Assembly (NCBI GenBank): GCA_944320555.1
Contig: CALUHX010000015.1
Coordinates: 1-54,553, forward strand
Length of the DNA stretch: 54,553 nt
Direction of reading: 5' to 3'
Source of the DNA: an uncultured Butyricimonas sp.
Lineage (GTDB): Bacteria > Bacteroidota > Bacteroidia > Bacteroidales > Marinifilaceae
Shown: in pieces, positions 17,588-26,967 of the stretch
Numbering within the stretch: the stretch's first letter is position 1
How the letters are laid out: each line of letters opens with the position of its first letter
Program-made: the position numbers and the translations under genes
The notes under the pieces: model-generated
What the model saw: the letters and a program-made list of their open reading frames with translations, nothing else
What the model was told of the DNA's origin: nothing
Databases searched by the model: none

Positions 17588-17618
17588 TTTGTTTCTCTAT
17601 TTCTTTGTCGTACATTTA
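17588..17618 (+). promoter_or_regulatory. putative promoter of the three-lipoprotein operon
   Basis: TTTG (17588-17591) and TACATTTA (17611-17618) are separated by 19 bases; the -7 element deviates from TAnnTTTG at the last base. It places the transcript start about 20 bases before the ATG at 17645. Confidence 0.5.
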
Positions 17619-17644
17619 CAAACGAAATTTTAAATATTCTATGC

Positions 17645-19228
17645 ATGAGAAAAACAACCCTTAAATTATGGAAATTGTGCATCGCACTTGCAATCGTTAG
17701 CCTGTGGCGATGCAGCGAAGAGCCTGTTGGAGAGCTCAACACGAGAGAGGACGACCGTCTGACAACCCAAAAAGCGAACGAGTTGTACGATTCCTACATG
17801 GGACGGGAGAAAAGCCGGGGAATGGAAACGGCCACGCTCAACGTGGCGTTGAATCCCGGAGAACTCACCGTGGAATGGAGCGCGGCGGTGGAAATGGACT
17901 TTGGGACGAAGAGTTTCGTGAATGTTCCCATAATCGCCTCGCGGCGGTATATGGTGTTTTCCCCCGAAGACCAAGGATGGGTCCCCGTGACACAGAAGTT
18001 AGTGATGGTCCAAGACGACACGGCCAAGATTTACACGATTTACTTATTGAGCATTATTCCGGAAGGACGCTACCGGGAAGTGAAAGAAGGCGTGTTGGCC
18101 GACTCGTGTTTCGGAGGCGCAATGCCGACAGGCTTTTCGGGACGAGTCATTTACACCAACCCGTTCGGCGGACTGCCTTTCTACGTGGGCGCATACCAAG
18201 ACGGACGCCTGACGGAAAAAGTATTCCTTTTCGACAAGGAAGGAACGTTCGAGGAAAATTTGCAGCGCGTGAACCGAATGCTCGAAGGATATCGGTGGCA
18301 AGAGATCGAACAGGACTCCCGATCCGTCGACATGGGCTGGGAGAACAATCCCGGAGGAGGAAACGACTGGAATTACCAGCCCGGAGGAGGCTCGTCGGGA
18401 GGGAGTGGGGACAACTCCGGTTCTTTCAGCGGGGAGGGGGAAAACAATTACACATGGATAGACACGGACGGCGACGGTATCGCGGACAGCGTTTTGTTAG
18501 ATGATGTGGACGTGACCGGGAACTCCGGGAATTCCGGGAATTCCGATTCCTCGGACAATTCCAGCGAAGTTCCACCCTACTTCCCACCCATAAATCCAGA
18601 CACCCCAGGCGGACCAAATCCCGGCGACATCACCCTACCTCCTTACGGCGGAGGAGGGTATACTCCAAGTGACCCCGATCCTGGAGAATCCCATACGGAA
18701 GGAGAAACAGAAGCCGAGTGGTGGGGGCCCGGACACAACAAGATAATCAAAGCGGCATTCGAAGGAAAATTGACAGACGCACAAATCGAAGACTTAAAGG
18801 AAGGAAGCCGAAAAGCGGATACGAAAGAATATCAAACAACAGATAATGCATATATGCACGCAATGATACCATACGGAAGTACATTGGAAGAAGCCGTTAA
18901 ACAAATGAGGGCATATTTCATTAATCAAGCTCAGAAATTTCGAGACCAAGGCAGCTATTATGAACTTGGGAGGGGGTTACACATGATAATGGACGCATAT
19001 AGTCCTCCTCACTCTCTAAAAGTGTGGAAAAAGAATGCGTGGTATTTTCTGCCCCATGTCTTTGAATGGAGCATTATCTATCCGGGGAAAATCGACAAGG
19101 CAGCCGAAGCCATAAGCTCCATCTATGACGACCTTTCATCCACAGATTTGGAGGCAGGAGAGATTTTCGACTCATGGTACAATGGGTATGTGGAATGGAA
19201 GGCGGCCATTGAAGCGGGTAAACAATAA
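17645..19228 (+). CDS. lipoprotein with zinc-dependent phospholipase C/S1-P1-like C-terminal domain
   Basis: A 527-residue lipoprotein (candidate lipidated Cys23). Residues 45-230 are a domain I cannot name. They are followed by a Gly/Ser/Asn/Pro-rich linker (about 233-355) that contains a calcium-loop-like DTDGDGIADS (273-282). The C-terminal 170 residues show the ligand layout of the zinc-dependent phospholipase C/P1-nuclease fold: Trp359/His364, Asp392 or Asp400, His405, then His446-x3-Asp450-x5-His456 in GRGLHMIMDAYSPPHS, and His471/Glu474. Function as a phospholipase or nuclease is inferred from this pattern. The ATG at 17645 was chosen because the signal peptide starts there. First gene of a tight three-gene lipoprotein operon. 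Confidence 0.7.
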   Translation: MRKTTLKLWKLCIALAIVSLWRCSEEPVGELNTREDDRLTTQKANELYDSYMGREKSRGMETATLNVALNPGELTVEWSAAVEMDFGTKSFVNVPIIASRRYMVFSPEDQGWVPVTQKLVMVQDDTAKIYTIYLLSIIPEGRYREVKEGVLADSCFGGAMPTGFSGRVIYTNPFGGLPFYVGAYQDGRLTEKVFLFDKEGTFEENLQRVNRMLEGYRWQEIEQDSRSVDMGWENNPGGGNDWNYQPGGGSSGGSGDNSGSFSGEGENNYTWIDTDGDGIADSVLLDDVDVTGNSGNSGNSDSSDNSSEVPPYFPPINPDTPGGPNPGDITLPPYGGGGYTPSDPDPGESHTEGETEAEWWGPGHNKIIKAAFEGKLTDAQIEDLKEGSRKADTKEYQTTDNAYMHAMIPYGSTLEEAVKQMRAYFINQAQKFRDQGSYYELGRGLHMIMDAYSPPHSLKVWKKNAWYFLPHVFEWSIIYPGKIDKAAEAISSIYDDLSSTDLEAGEIFDSWYNGYVEWKAAIEAGKQ

Positions 19229-19239
19229 AACGAGGAAAT

Positions 19240-19971
19240 ATGAGGACACATCGTCTTTTTTTAGTGCTTGCGGGATTCTCCCTTTTCCTATTGTGCAACC
19301 GATGCATTCTAATCAAAGGGCGATATTATGACATCCGGCTGCCGGGCGAAGGCGTGAACCCCACAAGCTACGTGTTTGACTTCCCCAAAGCGGAGGTGAT
19401 GAAGACAATCGACAGCTGTTTCAGCAACCATTACTTAAAAGACTCGTCTTTCTCTCCTCCCAAAAGCATTTATTTACCACGAATAAGAAACGCATCCCTG
19501 CATACTTGGGAAGGAAAACATGAAATCAAGATTGATGCCACAGATGGACATCCAAAGTCATACGTATTCCGCCAAAAAAGAACAAAAGAACGGTTAACAT
19601 GCGCCTATTACTATGATTTGTTTGTCGACTCATTAACAAACAACAAAACCAGAGTAACGCTTGTGTACGAACATTCGAGTGTTCTTGCCGGGGGCTACTT
19701 GATGTTCAATCCATTAGACCAAACCTTCAACATCCCTCGGTTCTTGGATTTAGGCTCCACGACGATTGAGGAATACGAGATTCTAATGATTATCGGAAAG
19801 ACTTTGGGACAAAAAGGAATGCCTCCCGTAAACTACCCGAGCGGCGTGACGATCGAGGAGGTGAAAGAGGAATTTACAGTCTATGGTATTTTGACGCTTC
19901 CCTTCACGGAGGACGACATGGTATTCGGTCTTCCGGAGAGTGCAGACAGTTTAAAACAAAAAAAACGATGA
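19240..19971 (+). CDS. membrane-anchored protein of unknown function
   Basis: A 243-residue protein with an N-terminal hydrophobic signal (FLVLAGFSLFLLCNRC) and cysteines at residues 19 and 22, either of which could be a lipidation site. The remainder is a soluble alpha/beta-looking region with no motif I recognise. It starts 11 bases after the phospholipase-like gene and ends six bases before the transglutaminase-like gene, so all three are co-transcribed. It may be a partner or an inhibitor of one of its neighbours; that is only context. Confidence 0.65.
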   Translation: MRTHRLFLVLAGFSLFLLCNRCILIKGRYYDIRLPGEGVNPTSYVFDFPKAEVMKTIDSCFSNHYLKDSSFSPPKSIYLPRIRNASLHTWEGKHEIKIDATDGHPKSYVFRQKRTKERLTCAYYYDLFVDSLTNNKTRVTLVYEHSSVLAGGYLMFNPLDQTFNIPRFLDLGSTTIEEYEILMIIGKTLGQKGMPPVNYPSGVTIEEVKEEFTVYGILTLPFTEDDMVFGLPESADSLKQKKR

Positions 19972-19977
19972 CTTACT

Positions 19978-21174
19978 ATGAACAGAAAATTTAATTTATT
20001 GAAACAAATCGGACTTATCGGAATACTTTTTATTGGTAGCACGCTTGGATGTTCGGACGAGGAGGCGGAAACGCCTCTCCCCGAGCCAAGCTATTACCCG
20101 GAGGAGGCGGACGGATCCGTCATGCCGACCGGCTCTCATGCGGAAATGTTTTACACGGTGTTGGCAGCCGTCAATCCGGAAGACTGCCGAGTCCGGGAAC
20201 CGATAGCCATCACGGAAGAAGAATTTGAGGATATCAAGGAACTGATGAGCGAGGTGGTGAAAGCGGCCGACACGGACTCCGTCACGGCGATGTTCCAATG
20301 GATTTACCGCAACGTCAAGCGGGAAGGAGAAACCAGCTTGAATCCGCACGACGTCCTTTTCGGCGGGAAGGCCGCCAATTGCCAAGGATTCGCCAACGTG
20401 ATGAAAATCGCCTGCCTGTCGCAAGGCATTCCGGCAACGGGGGTGAACGGCACGATTTACGACCTGTACGGACAGGGACACGCCTGCGTGTACGCCTATT
20501 TTGGCGGGAAATGGCTATTCCTCGACGTGCTGGGCAATTTCATGTGCGACGCGGAGGACACCCATTGGTACGAGCAAGTGTTTATCCCTTTGTTTTCCGA
20601 CAGGCAATTGATGGAAGACGAGGATTTTGTTTATGGCTACGACCAAGGGCTGAGCGTGCGGCAAGTGAAACAAGGAGGGGAAAAGCTGACAATCCCCAAC
20701 TCCAAAAACGGCCTCCGAGTGACGGGCCTTGCCTTGAAAGAAGAATTACCCGACAACGTGCAAGAGGTGTATTTAGGGAGCAGCCTCCTCTTTTTAGGGA
20801 CGCAGGCCTCAGGCATTAAAGAGCGCATGCCCAACGTGCGGGAGATATTCATCGCCGCGGGCAACTCGGCCTACGAAGTGGAGAACGGAATTATTTACGA
20901 GCGGAATTTCAACGGGGCGTACCCATTTTATATCCCTGCCAAACTGGAAGTGGTGAGATTGCGCAGCATGCGGGTCGTGCCGAAATCCATTATCAGCGAA
21001 AACGCAGAAAGGGAAAATTCGATTCGAGAGATTTATTTCACCGGAGCGACACGCATAGAGGACTACGCCGTGGAATATTGCCCGCTCTTAGAACGAGTAC
21101 ACGTGCCCCAATCCGCAGAAATCGGGGAGCATGCCTTTCCCGAAGGATGCGAGATTGTTTACCTGTCGGAATGA
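19978..21174 (+). CDS. transglutaminase-like lipoprotein with LRR_5 repeats
   Basis: A 398-residue lipoprotein (lipobox IGSTLGC, Cys25). A transglutaminase/peptidase core follows, with Cys135 in KAANCQGFANV, His168 in GQGHACVYAYF and Asp183 in FLDVLGN, the expected papain-like triad order. From about residue 240 to the end there are BspA-type leucine-rich repeats (for example EVYLGSSLLFLG, IREIYFTGATRIEDYA and LERVHVPQSAEIGEHAF). Such proteins can cut or crosslink peptides or cell-wall material; the LRR half suggests binding at the cell surface. Last gene of the three-lipoprotein operon. Confidence 0.82.
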   Translation: MNRKFNLLKQIGLIGILFIGSTLGCSDEEAETPLPEPSYYPEEADGSVMPTGSHAEMFYTVLAAVNPEDCRVREPIAITEEEFEDIKELMSEVVKAADTDSVTAMFQWIYRNVKREGETSLNPHDVLFGGKAANCQGFANVMKIACLSQGIPATGVNGTIYDLYGQGHACVYAYFGGKWLFLDVLGNFMCDAEDTHWYEQVFIPLFSDRQLMEDEDFVYGYDQGLSVRQVKQGGEKLTIPNSKNGLRVTGLALKEELPDNVQEVYLGSSLLFLGTQASGIKERMPNVREIFIAAGNSAYEVENGIIYERNFNGAYPFYIPAKLEVVRLRSMRVVPKSIISENAERENSIREIYFTGATRIEDYAVEYCPLLERVHVPQSAEIGEHAFPEGCEIVYLSE

Positions 21175-21320
21175 GTCAGTCGAGGCGAACGGAGAGGCTG
21201 TCGTCGACGTGCGGAAACACAAACTTCGCATTATCAATACACATGGAAACAACCTCACATTTTTCCATGGAATTTCACCCCATAAAAATACACTTTTCCA
21301 ACAAACGGCGAGAAGGCACG

Positions 21321-21356
21321 ACCGTCACGCCTCCCGAACGGGAGGGGAAGGCGGTC
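21321..21356 (-). terminator. terminator hairpin of the cyclophilin gene
   Basis: CCTCCC (21330-21335), loop GAAC and GGGAGG (21340-21345) form a strong stem, with GACCG/CGGTC pairing outside it (21321-21325 and 21352-21356). It sits between two convergent genes and may serve both. Confidence 0.55.
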
Positions 21357-22164
21357 ACTTCCGCCCGAACGTCATCCGCTTGACGACCACGTCCCGCAGG
21401 GGACGGTCGTTCTCGTCGGTGGCGACGGCGGCGATGCGCTCCAGCACGTCCATGCCTTCCGTGATTTCGCCGAAGACGGTGTATTGCCCGTCCAGGTGGG
21501 GCGTGCCGCCCACCGTGGCATAAGCCTCGCGCTGCTCAGGGGAAAGGGTCAGCCGCTCCGTTTGGAAGAGACTGTCGCACCGGGCCGTCAGCCGCTCGGA
21601 CAAAGCCGCAAGCCCCGCTTGGTCGCCGATGGACTGCAGGCTGTCGATGGCGGCGGCGTAATGCGACTTCAGCCGCTCATAGACGGCCATCCGCCGGTAC
21701 TCGTTCACCCGCGCCACCGTCTTGTCCAGCGACTCGGGGGTGAACACGTTGCCCTGTACCAGGTAGAATTGCGAGCCGCTGCTCCGGCGTTCGGGATTCA
21801 CCTCGTCGCCCTCCCGGGCGGCCGCCAAGGCACCCTTCTTGTGGAATCGGCCGGGACGGAACTCGGCGGCGACATCATAGCCGGGACCTCCCTCCCCCAA
21901 CAACGCCCCCGGCGCGGCGTTCCGGGAATCGGGGTCGCCCCCCTGTATCATGAAATGATTGATGACCCGGTGGAACAACGTCCCCTCATAATATCCTTCC
22001 TTCACCAGCTTCACGAAATTCTCCCTGTGCAGCGGAGTGTCCTCGTACAAACGCACAGTGATTGTACCCTCCGAAGTCTCGATGTTCACCACGCTCTCAT
22101 CCACCCGGTTACATGCGGCGAATGCGAACGCCAGCAATGACATGGCAATAATTTTATGCGTCAT
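21355..22164 (-). CDS. cyclophilin-type peptidyl-prolyl isomerase lipoprotein
   Basis: A 269-residue lipoprotein (LLAFAFAACNR, Cys18) of the cyclophilin family, which catalyses cis-trans isomerisation of prolyl bonds during folding of exported proteins. The family motifs are present: GTLFHRVINHFMIQGGDP, SGSQFYLV and the C-terminal DGQYTVFGEITEGMDVLERI. An extra helical insert of about 75 residues (from about 145 to 220) separates the QFY segment from the last part of the fold. This insert is seen in Bacteroidetes homologues as far as I recall, but its role is unknown. Confidence 0.93.
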   Translation of the reverse strand: MTHKIIAMSLLAFAFAACNRVDESVVNIETSEGTITVRLYEDTPLHRENFVKLVKEGYYEGTLFHRVINHFMIQGGDPDSRNAAPGALLGEGGPGYDVAAEFRPGRFHKKGALAAAREGDEVNPERRSSGSQFYLVQGNVFTPESLDKTVARVNEYRRMAVYERLKSHYAAAIDSLQSIGDQAGLAALSERLTARCDSLFQTERLTLSPEQREAYATVGGTPHLDGQYTVFGEITEGMDVLERIAAVATDENDRPLRDVVVKRMTFGRK

Positions 22165-22266
22165 ATTTCCTTTTCAAATTAAAAATCCGTAACTTTATCG
22201 CAAATTTAAAGCAAAATACGGGATTCGTGAAAAGAACGCCCCACTTTAACAACAACCTAATCGAGA

Positions 22267-22704
22267 ATGAATATGAAAACATGGTGGATTCTGACGTTGG
22301 CGGTCGCCCTGCTGGCCCTCGCCGGATGCAAGGAAGAAAAAAAGGCGGAGGCCCCTCAAACGGCCGCCCAGACGCAACCCGCCCCTCCGGCAACCCCGAA
22401 ACCGACCCCGCAAAAGGAGGCCGCGCCGGCACCCAAACCGGCGCCAAAAGTCGAAGCGCGCTACTTCCTCATCGCCGGCTGCTTCGAATACGAAAACAAT
22501 GCGACCAAACTGGTCGAGGACTTGCAAAAGAACGGATTCCCCGACGCCAGAATACTGCCCTACTTCGAGAACCTTCACCTCGTTTGCTATAGCGGATACG
22601 CCACCCGCCAAGAAGCGGAGACCGCCCTCGAGAAAATTCGGCAGGAAAAAGGCCGGGCCGACACGTGGCTCCATCAATCAAAAAGAACAATCACAATGAG
22701 ATGA
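22267..22704 (+). CDS. SPOR-like lipoprotein 1
   Basis: A 145-residue lipoprotein (LALAGCKEE, Cys21) with a Pro/Ala/Lys-rich linker (about 28-60) and a C-terminal SPOR-like domain (YFLIAGCFEYENNATKLVEDL to the end). SPOR domains bind glycan strands of denuded peptidoglycan, often at division sites. A second ATG lies two codons in. Its TGA overlaps the ATG of the next gene (ATGA), so the two SPOR lipoproteins are translationally coupled. It is divergent from the cyclophilin gene. Confidence 0.8.
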   Translation: MNMKTWWILTLAVALLALAGCKEEKKAEAPQTAAQTQPAPPATPKPTPQKEAAPAPKPAPKVEARYFLIAGCFEYENNATKLVEDLQKNGFPDARILPYFENLHLVCYSGYATRQEAETALEKIRQEKGRADTWLHQSKRTITMR

Positions 22705-23162
22705 AAATCACAGTTCTCGCCATCTCCGTTCTGACACTTTCTTTCATCGGTTGCCAGCCGAAGAAGATGAACCCGAAAGATTTCACGCAAGTGAACGCCA
22801 TACGCCATCTTCCGGCTCCGGCAACCGCAGTGAAGGACTCGGTCGCCGCCCCGACGACCGCCGTCCCCGTTCCGGCAGCCGAGCCTGCGACCGCCAAGCC
22901 CAAGACGACTCCGCAGGATGTCGCCGCCCCAACTGAAAAGTCATACCACATCATCGTGGCCAGCTACCCCAACGAGCCGCCCGCCCGAAACAAAGCGGAA
23001 TCGCTCCGGGCGCAAGGTTTCGAGGATGCCCTTGTCGTCCAAAAAGACAATCGCTACCGTGTCAGCATCGCCCATTTCGCCGACAAGCAGGCCGCCATCA
23101 ACGAACGCGCCCGCCTGAGCAAGCTCCTCGGTCAAGACGACCTTTGGATTGGCCGCTACTGA
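22701..23162 (+). CDS. SPOR-like lipoprotein 2
   Basis: A 153-residue lipoprotein (LSFIGCQPK, Cys18) with a low-complexity Ala/Pro/Thr/Val linker and a C-terminal SPOR domain (YHIIVASYPNEPPARNKAESL, RYRVSIAHFADKQAAINERA). It has the same layout as the gene before it but is diverged in sequence, so the pair probably arose by an old tandem duplication. Start at 22701 was chosen for the ATGA overlap and because the signal peptide begins there. Confidence 0.82.
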   Translation: MKITVLAISVLTLSFIGCQPKKMNPKDFTQVNAIRHLPAPATAVKDSVAAPTTAVPVPAAEPATAKPKTTPQDVAAPTEKSYHIIVASYPNEPPARNKAESLRAQGFEDALVVQKDNRYRVSIAHFADKQAAINERARLSKLLGQDDLWIGRY

Positions 23163-23389
23163 CCACTCCCCCTCAATGCGACTTCACCGACGCACCACCT
23201 CCGCTTCAACGCATGGCTGGATTGGTGTTCGGAGTGCGCCCGCCCAATCCATAACGCCCCACCCCCACAACATCCCTTCTGCCCCCTGTCCTCCCCCCTC
23301 CCAACCTTTTAGGCAAAAAAGAAAAAGCCACGGACAAGACACCGGACGACGACATGTGTCCTTGCCCGCCAGAAAAGAAACTCTCTTTT

Positions 23390-23989
23390 TCAAATCAGAA
23401 TAAGCGTGACCAAAGCGAAACCGTAAAGGAAACCCGCATAGACTTGGGCGGGAGTATGGCATTTCAAGTAGATGCGGCTGAAGCCCAACAGGCCGGCCAC
23501 AAAGAAAAAGAACATCAGCAGGTCGCTCACGGCCCCCATGTATTTCACACCAAGGATAAAGACGAATCCGCACAACGCGCCCATGGCCGACATGTGCATG
23601 CTGATTTTCCAACGGATGGTGACCAGCATGAATCCCGAAAGCCAAACGACCAGCACCAGATAAATCTGCCGCACGATTTCCAAATAGGGAATCTTGCGGG
23701 AAAGGTAAAATATCACGAAGACACTCACCACGGTGATGAACAGAGGGACTATCCTGTCCTGACGGTGGCGCATGTCGACATGCTCAATCATCTTGAAATA
23801 CTTCAAAATGGGGATGCTCAACAAGGGCACCAACACCACTCCCATGATTGTCAAGACGTATGCCGTGGCTTGCGCGTATCCCGGTGTCAATGAGAACATC
23901 GTGCCCGAGTTAAAGGTGATGAACAACAGGTACAACGGCAACAGGAAAGGATGCGCGAGCGTGGAAATCGTCAAGGCGGCATATCTCAT
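23390..23989 (-). CDS. PAP2-superfamily-like membrane protein
   Basis: A 199-residue protein with five or six membrane helices. The segments WKISMHMSAMGAL and SRIYLKCHTPAQVYAG match the second and third conserved motifs of type 2 phosphatidic acid phosphatases (His in each, Arg in the third). The first motif, KxxxxxxRP, is degenerate (RHRQDRIVP), so activity is uncertain. The expected role is hydrolysis of lipid phosphates such as undecaprenyl pyrophosphate. It starts 15 bases after rpoN and so is the last gene of the asnS-rpoN operon. Confidence 0.7.
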   Translation of the reverse strand: MRYAALTISTLAHPFLLPLYLLFITFNSGTMFSLTPGYAQATAYVLTIMGVVLVPLLSIPILKYFKMIEHVDMRHRQDRIVPLFITVVSVFVIFYLSRKIPYLEIVRQIYLVLVVWLSGFMLVTIRWKISMHMSAMGALCGFVFILGVKYMGAVSDLLMFFFFVAGLLGFSRIYLKCHTPAQVYAGFLYGFALVTLILI

Positions 23990-24004
23990 GGCTGGGCTTT
24001 TAAA

Positions 24005-25498
24005 TTACACTTTCCGACGCAAACGGGCCACCGGGATGTCCAGCAGCTGGCGGTACTTGGCAATTGTCCGGCGGGCGATTTGATACCCTTTCTGCTTCAT
24101 CAGGTCCACCAACTCGTCGTCCGTGTAAGGCTTTTTCTTGTCCTCCCCGTCCACAATCTCTTTCAACACGTTCTTCAGCTCTCCGGTGCTCACCTCCTCG
24201 CCGCTGCTCGTGGTCATGCTGCCCGTGAAGAATTGCTTCAAGGCGTAAATTCCGAACCACGTCTGCACATATTTGGAGTTCGACACCCGCGAGATGGTCG
24301 ACACGTCCAGCCCCGTGATGTCCGCTATGTCACGCAGAATCATCGGCTTCAACCGGCTCTCGTCGCCCGTCTCGAAAAACTCTTTTTGGAACTGCACGAT
24401 GGCCGTCATGGTCAACATCAGCGTGTTGTTGCGCTGTTGCACGGCGTCGATGAAAGAACGGGCCGATGTCAGCTTGTATTTCACGAAAGAAATCACATCC
24501 TTCTTCTCCCGGCTCGACGAGGCCTTCTTCTGATACTCGTCCAGCAGGTTCAAGTACGACTTGTTCAGACGCAGCTCCGGAATGTTCCCCGTGTTCAGGC
24601 TCAACTGCAACTCGCCGTCCTCCATGTCCAGAATGAAATCCGGGATGATTTTCTCCGCGCCCGACACGGAACTGTCCGAGGCTCCGCCGCCCGGCTTGGG
24701 GTTCAGCTTCAGAATCACGTCCACGGCCTCCTTCAGTTCCTCGTCCGACAACTTGGCCCGCTTGCTCAACTTCTCGTAATGCTTTTTCGAGAACTCGTCG
24801 AAATAACTCTCCAGTATCATTTTGGCGTTCTGCAAGGCCGGTGTGGAATTCTCCGAGATACGCCGTCTCACTTGCAGCAACAGGCATTCCCGTAAATCCC
24901 TCGCCCCCACCCCGGCCGGGTCGAAGCCTTGAATCATGCGCAACAGCGCCAGCACCTCCTCCTCGCTGATTTCCAACCCCACTCCGAAGGCCAAATCGTC
25001 CACGATGCTCTCCACGTCACGGCGCAAATAGCCGTCCTCGTCGATATTGCCGATGATGTATTCGGCCACTTTCCTGTCCATCTCCGGCAGCGACTTCACG
25101 CCCAGCTGCCTCAACAGATTTTCGCGGAAAGACTCGCCGCCCGAGAGCACGAACTCCCGCTCGTCGTCGTCACGCGAGGCGTTGGAAGTCGACAATTTAT
25201 AGTCAGGCGTGTCGTCGTCGTCCCCCATGTAATCCTCCAAAGAGAACTCGTCCTCTTCCCTCACGCGGTCGTCCTCCTCGTTTTCCATCTCGTTCATCTC
25301 CGGCTCGTCGCTTCCGTCCTTGAAATCCACTTCCGGGTCCGGCCTTTCCTCCCCCTCTTCCAGCAAAGGATTCGACTCCAGTTCCTCCTTGATTCTTTGC
25401 TCCAGTTGATAGGTAGGAAGCTCCAGCAGTTTAATCAACTGTATCTGCAACGGGTTTATTTTCAACCCCAATTTCTGTTGTAAGTTCTGTTTGAGCAT
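24005..25498 (-). CDS. rpoN: RNA polymerase sigma-54 factor
   Basis: A 497-residue sigma-54. Region I (glutamine/leucine-rich, 1-50) contacts the activator and core polymerase, and is followed by a strongly acidic region II of about 70 residues. The core-binding and -12 recognising domains come next, and the RpoN box ARRTIAKYRQ (475-484) at the C-terminus binds the -24 element. Sigma-54 needs AAA+ activators encoded elsewhere; none is in this window. It is co-transcribed with asnS upstream (14 bases between) and the PAP2-like gene downstream. Confidence 0.97.
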   Translation of the reverse strand: MLKQNLQQKLGLKINPLQIQLIKLLELPTYQLEQRIKEELESNPLLEEGEERPDPEVDFKDGSDEPEMNEMENEEDDRVREEDEFSLEDYMGDDDDTPDYKLSTSNASRDDDEREFVLSGGESFRENLLRQLGVKSLPEMDRKVAEYIIGNIDEDGYLRRDVESIVDDLAFGVGLEISEEEVLALLRMIQGFDPAGVGARDLRECLLLQVRRRISENSTPALQNAKMILESYFDEFSKKHYEKLSKRAKLSDEELKEAVDVILKLNPKPGGGASDSSVSGAEKIIPDFILDMEDGELQLSLNTGNIPELRLNKSYLNLLDEYQKKASSSREKKDVISFVKYKLTSARSFIDAVQQRNNTLMLTMTAIVQFQKEFFETGDESRLKPMILRDIADITGLDVSTISRVSNSKYVQTWFGIYALKQFFTGSMTTSSGEEVSTGELKNVLKEIVDGEDKKKPYTDDELVDLMKQKGYQIARRTIAKYRQLLDIPVARLRRKV

Positions 25499-25512
25499 TC
25501 CTTGTTCCTTTT

Positions 25513-26958
25513 TTAAAATTCAGCATTTTTGGGCGTGCGCGGGAAAGGTATCACGTCGCGGATATTCCCCATCCCGGTCACAAACAACAGCAAACGCTCG
25601 AATCCCAACCCGAAACCGCTATGCGGAGCCGAGCCGAAACGGCGCGTGTCCAAGTACCAGTCCATGCTCTTCGGGTCGATGCCCACCTCGTTCATCCGGG
25701 CGACCAGTTTCCCGTAGTCCTCCTCGCGCTGCGACCCTCCGATGATTTCCCCGATTTGCGGGAACAGCACGTCCATGGCGGCCACCGTCTTCCCGTCCGG
25801 ATTCTGCTTCATGTAGAAAGCCTTGATTTCCTTCGGATAGCCCGTCAGGATAACCGGCTTCTTGAAATGCTTCTCCACGAGATAACGCTCGTGCTCGCTC
25901 TGCAAGTCCACGCCCCAGCCCGTCACCGGATACTGGAACTTGCCGTTCTTGTTCTGCTTGCTGTTTTTCAATATGTCGATGGCCTCCGTGTAAGTCACCC
26001 GCTCGAAATCGTGGTGCAACACGAACTCCAGTTTCTCAATCAACTCCATGCTGCGCTCCTCGGCCTTCTTGTCCTTCTCCTCGTCCTGCAGGCGCTTGCT
26101 GAGGAATTGCAAATCGTCCATGCAATGCTCCAAGGCGTAGCGGATCAGGTATTTCAAGAAATCCTCCGCCAAGTCCATGTTATCCTCCAAATCATTGAAG
26201 GCCACTTCCGGCTCAATCATCCAGAACTCCGCCAAGTGCCGGGTAGTGTTTGAATTCTCCGCCCGGAACGTCGGGCCGAAGGTGTAAATCTTGCCCAGCG
26301 ACATGGCGCCCAGCTCCCCCTCCAACTGCCCGCTCACCGTCAAGTTCGTCGAGCGGCCGAAGAAGTCTTGCTTGAAATCCACCTGCCCGTCCTCCGTCAA
26401 CGGCGGATTCTTCGGGTCGAGCGTCGTCACGCGGAACATCTCGCCCGCTCCCTCGCAATCGGAAGCCGTGATGAGCGGCGTGTGCAGATAATAGAAGCCG
26501 TGGTCGTTGAAATATTGGTGTATGGCGAACGCCATCGCATGGCGGATGCGGAACACGGCGCCGAAGATATTCGTCCGGAAACGCAAATGCGCCACTTCCC
26601 GCAGAAACTCCAGCGAGTGCTTTTTCGGCTGAATCGGATACCTCTCCGGATCGGCCTCTCCCCACACGGTCAGTTCCCGGGCCTGAATTTCCCGGGCCTG
26701 TCCAGTGCCGGTGCTTTCCACCAAATCGCCTTTCACGTGGAGGGCGGCCCCCGTCGTCACCCGCTTCATCACCTCCTCCGGGAAATTGGCCATGTCCACC
26801 ACCACTTGTATATTGTTTATCGTCGAGCCGTCATTCAATGCGATAAAATTAACCTGCTTGTTTCCCCGCTTGGTTCTCACCCAACCGTCAACCTCCACCT
26901 CTTTCCCGCAATCAGCCGATTGCAACAATTCCTTTATCGACAATTTTCTCGTTTTCAT
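25513..26958 (-). CDS. asnS: asparaginyl-tRNA synthetase
   Basis: A 481-residue class IIb aminoacyl-tRNA synthetase that charges tRNA-Asn. It has an N-terminal OB-fold anticodon-binding domain ([19 protein letters not shown]) and a catalytic domain with motif 2 around [20 protein letters not shown] and motif 3 [15 protein letters not shown] near the C-terminus. The ATG at 26958 is preferred to a GTG three codons upstream because it matches the usual start ([12 protein letters not shown]). It leads the asnS-rpoN-PAP2 operon; TATATTCG upstream is a possible -7 element. Confidence 0.96.
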   Translation of the reverse strand: MKTRKLSIKELLQSADCGKEVEVDGWVRTKRGNKQVNFIALNDGSTINNIQVVVDMANFPEEVMKRVTTGAALHVKGDLVESTGTGQAREIQARELTVWGEADPERYPIQPKKHSLEFLREVAHLRFRTNIFGAVFRIRHAMAFAIHQYFNDHGFYYLHTPLITASDCEGAGEMFRVTTLDPKNPPLTEDGQVDFKQDFFGRSTNLTVSGQLEGELGAMSLGKIYTFGPTFRAENSNTTRHLAEFWMIEPEVAFNDLEDNMDLAEDFLKYLIRYALEHCMDDLQFLSKRLQDEEKDKKAEERSMELIEKLEFVLHHDFERVTYTEAIDILKNSKQNKNGKFQYPVTGWGVDLQSEHERYLVEKHFKKPVILTGYPKEIKAFYMKQNPDGKTVAAMDVLFPQIGEIIGGSQREEDYGKLVARMNEVGIDPKSMDWYLDTRRFGSAPHSGFGLGFERLLLFVTGMGNIRDVIPFPRTPKNAEF

Positions 26959-26967
26959 CTGAAACAC

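Noticed and set aside
23280-23380. Terminator hairpin between the SPOR genes and the PAP2-like gene
   Set aside because: GACAC/GTGTC with partial outer pairing needs a bulge and has no T-run; support was too weak to list.
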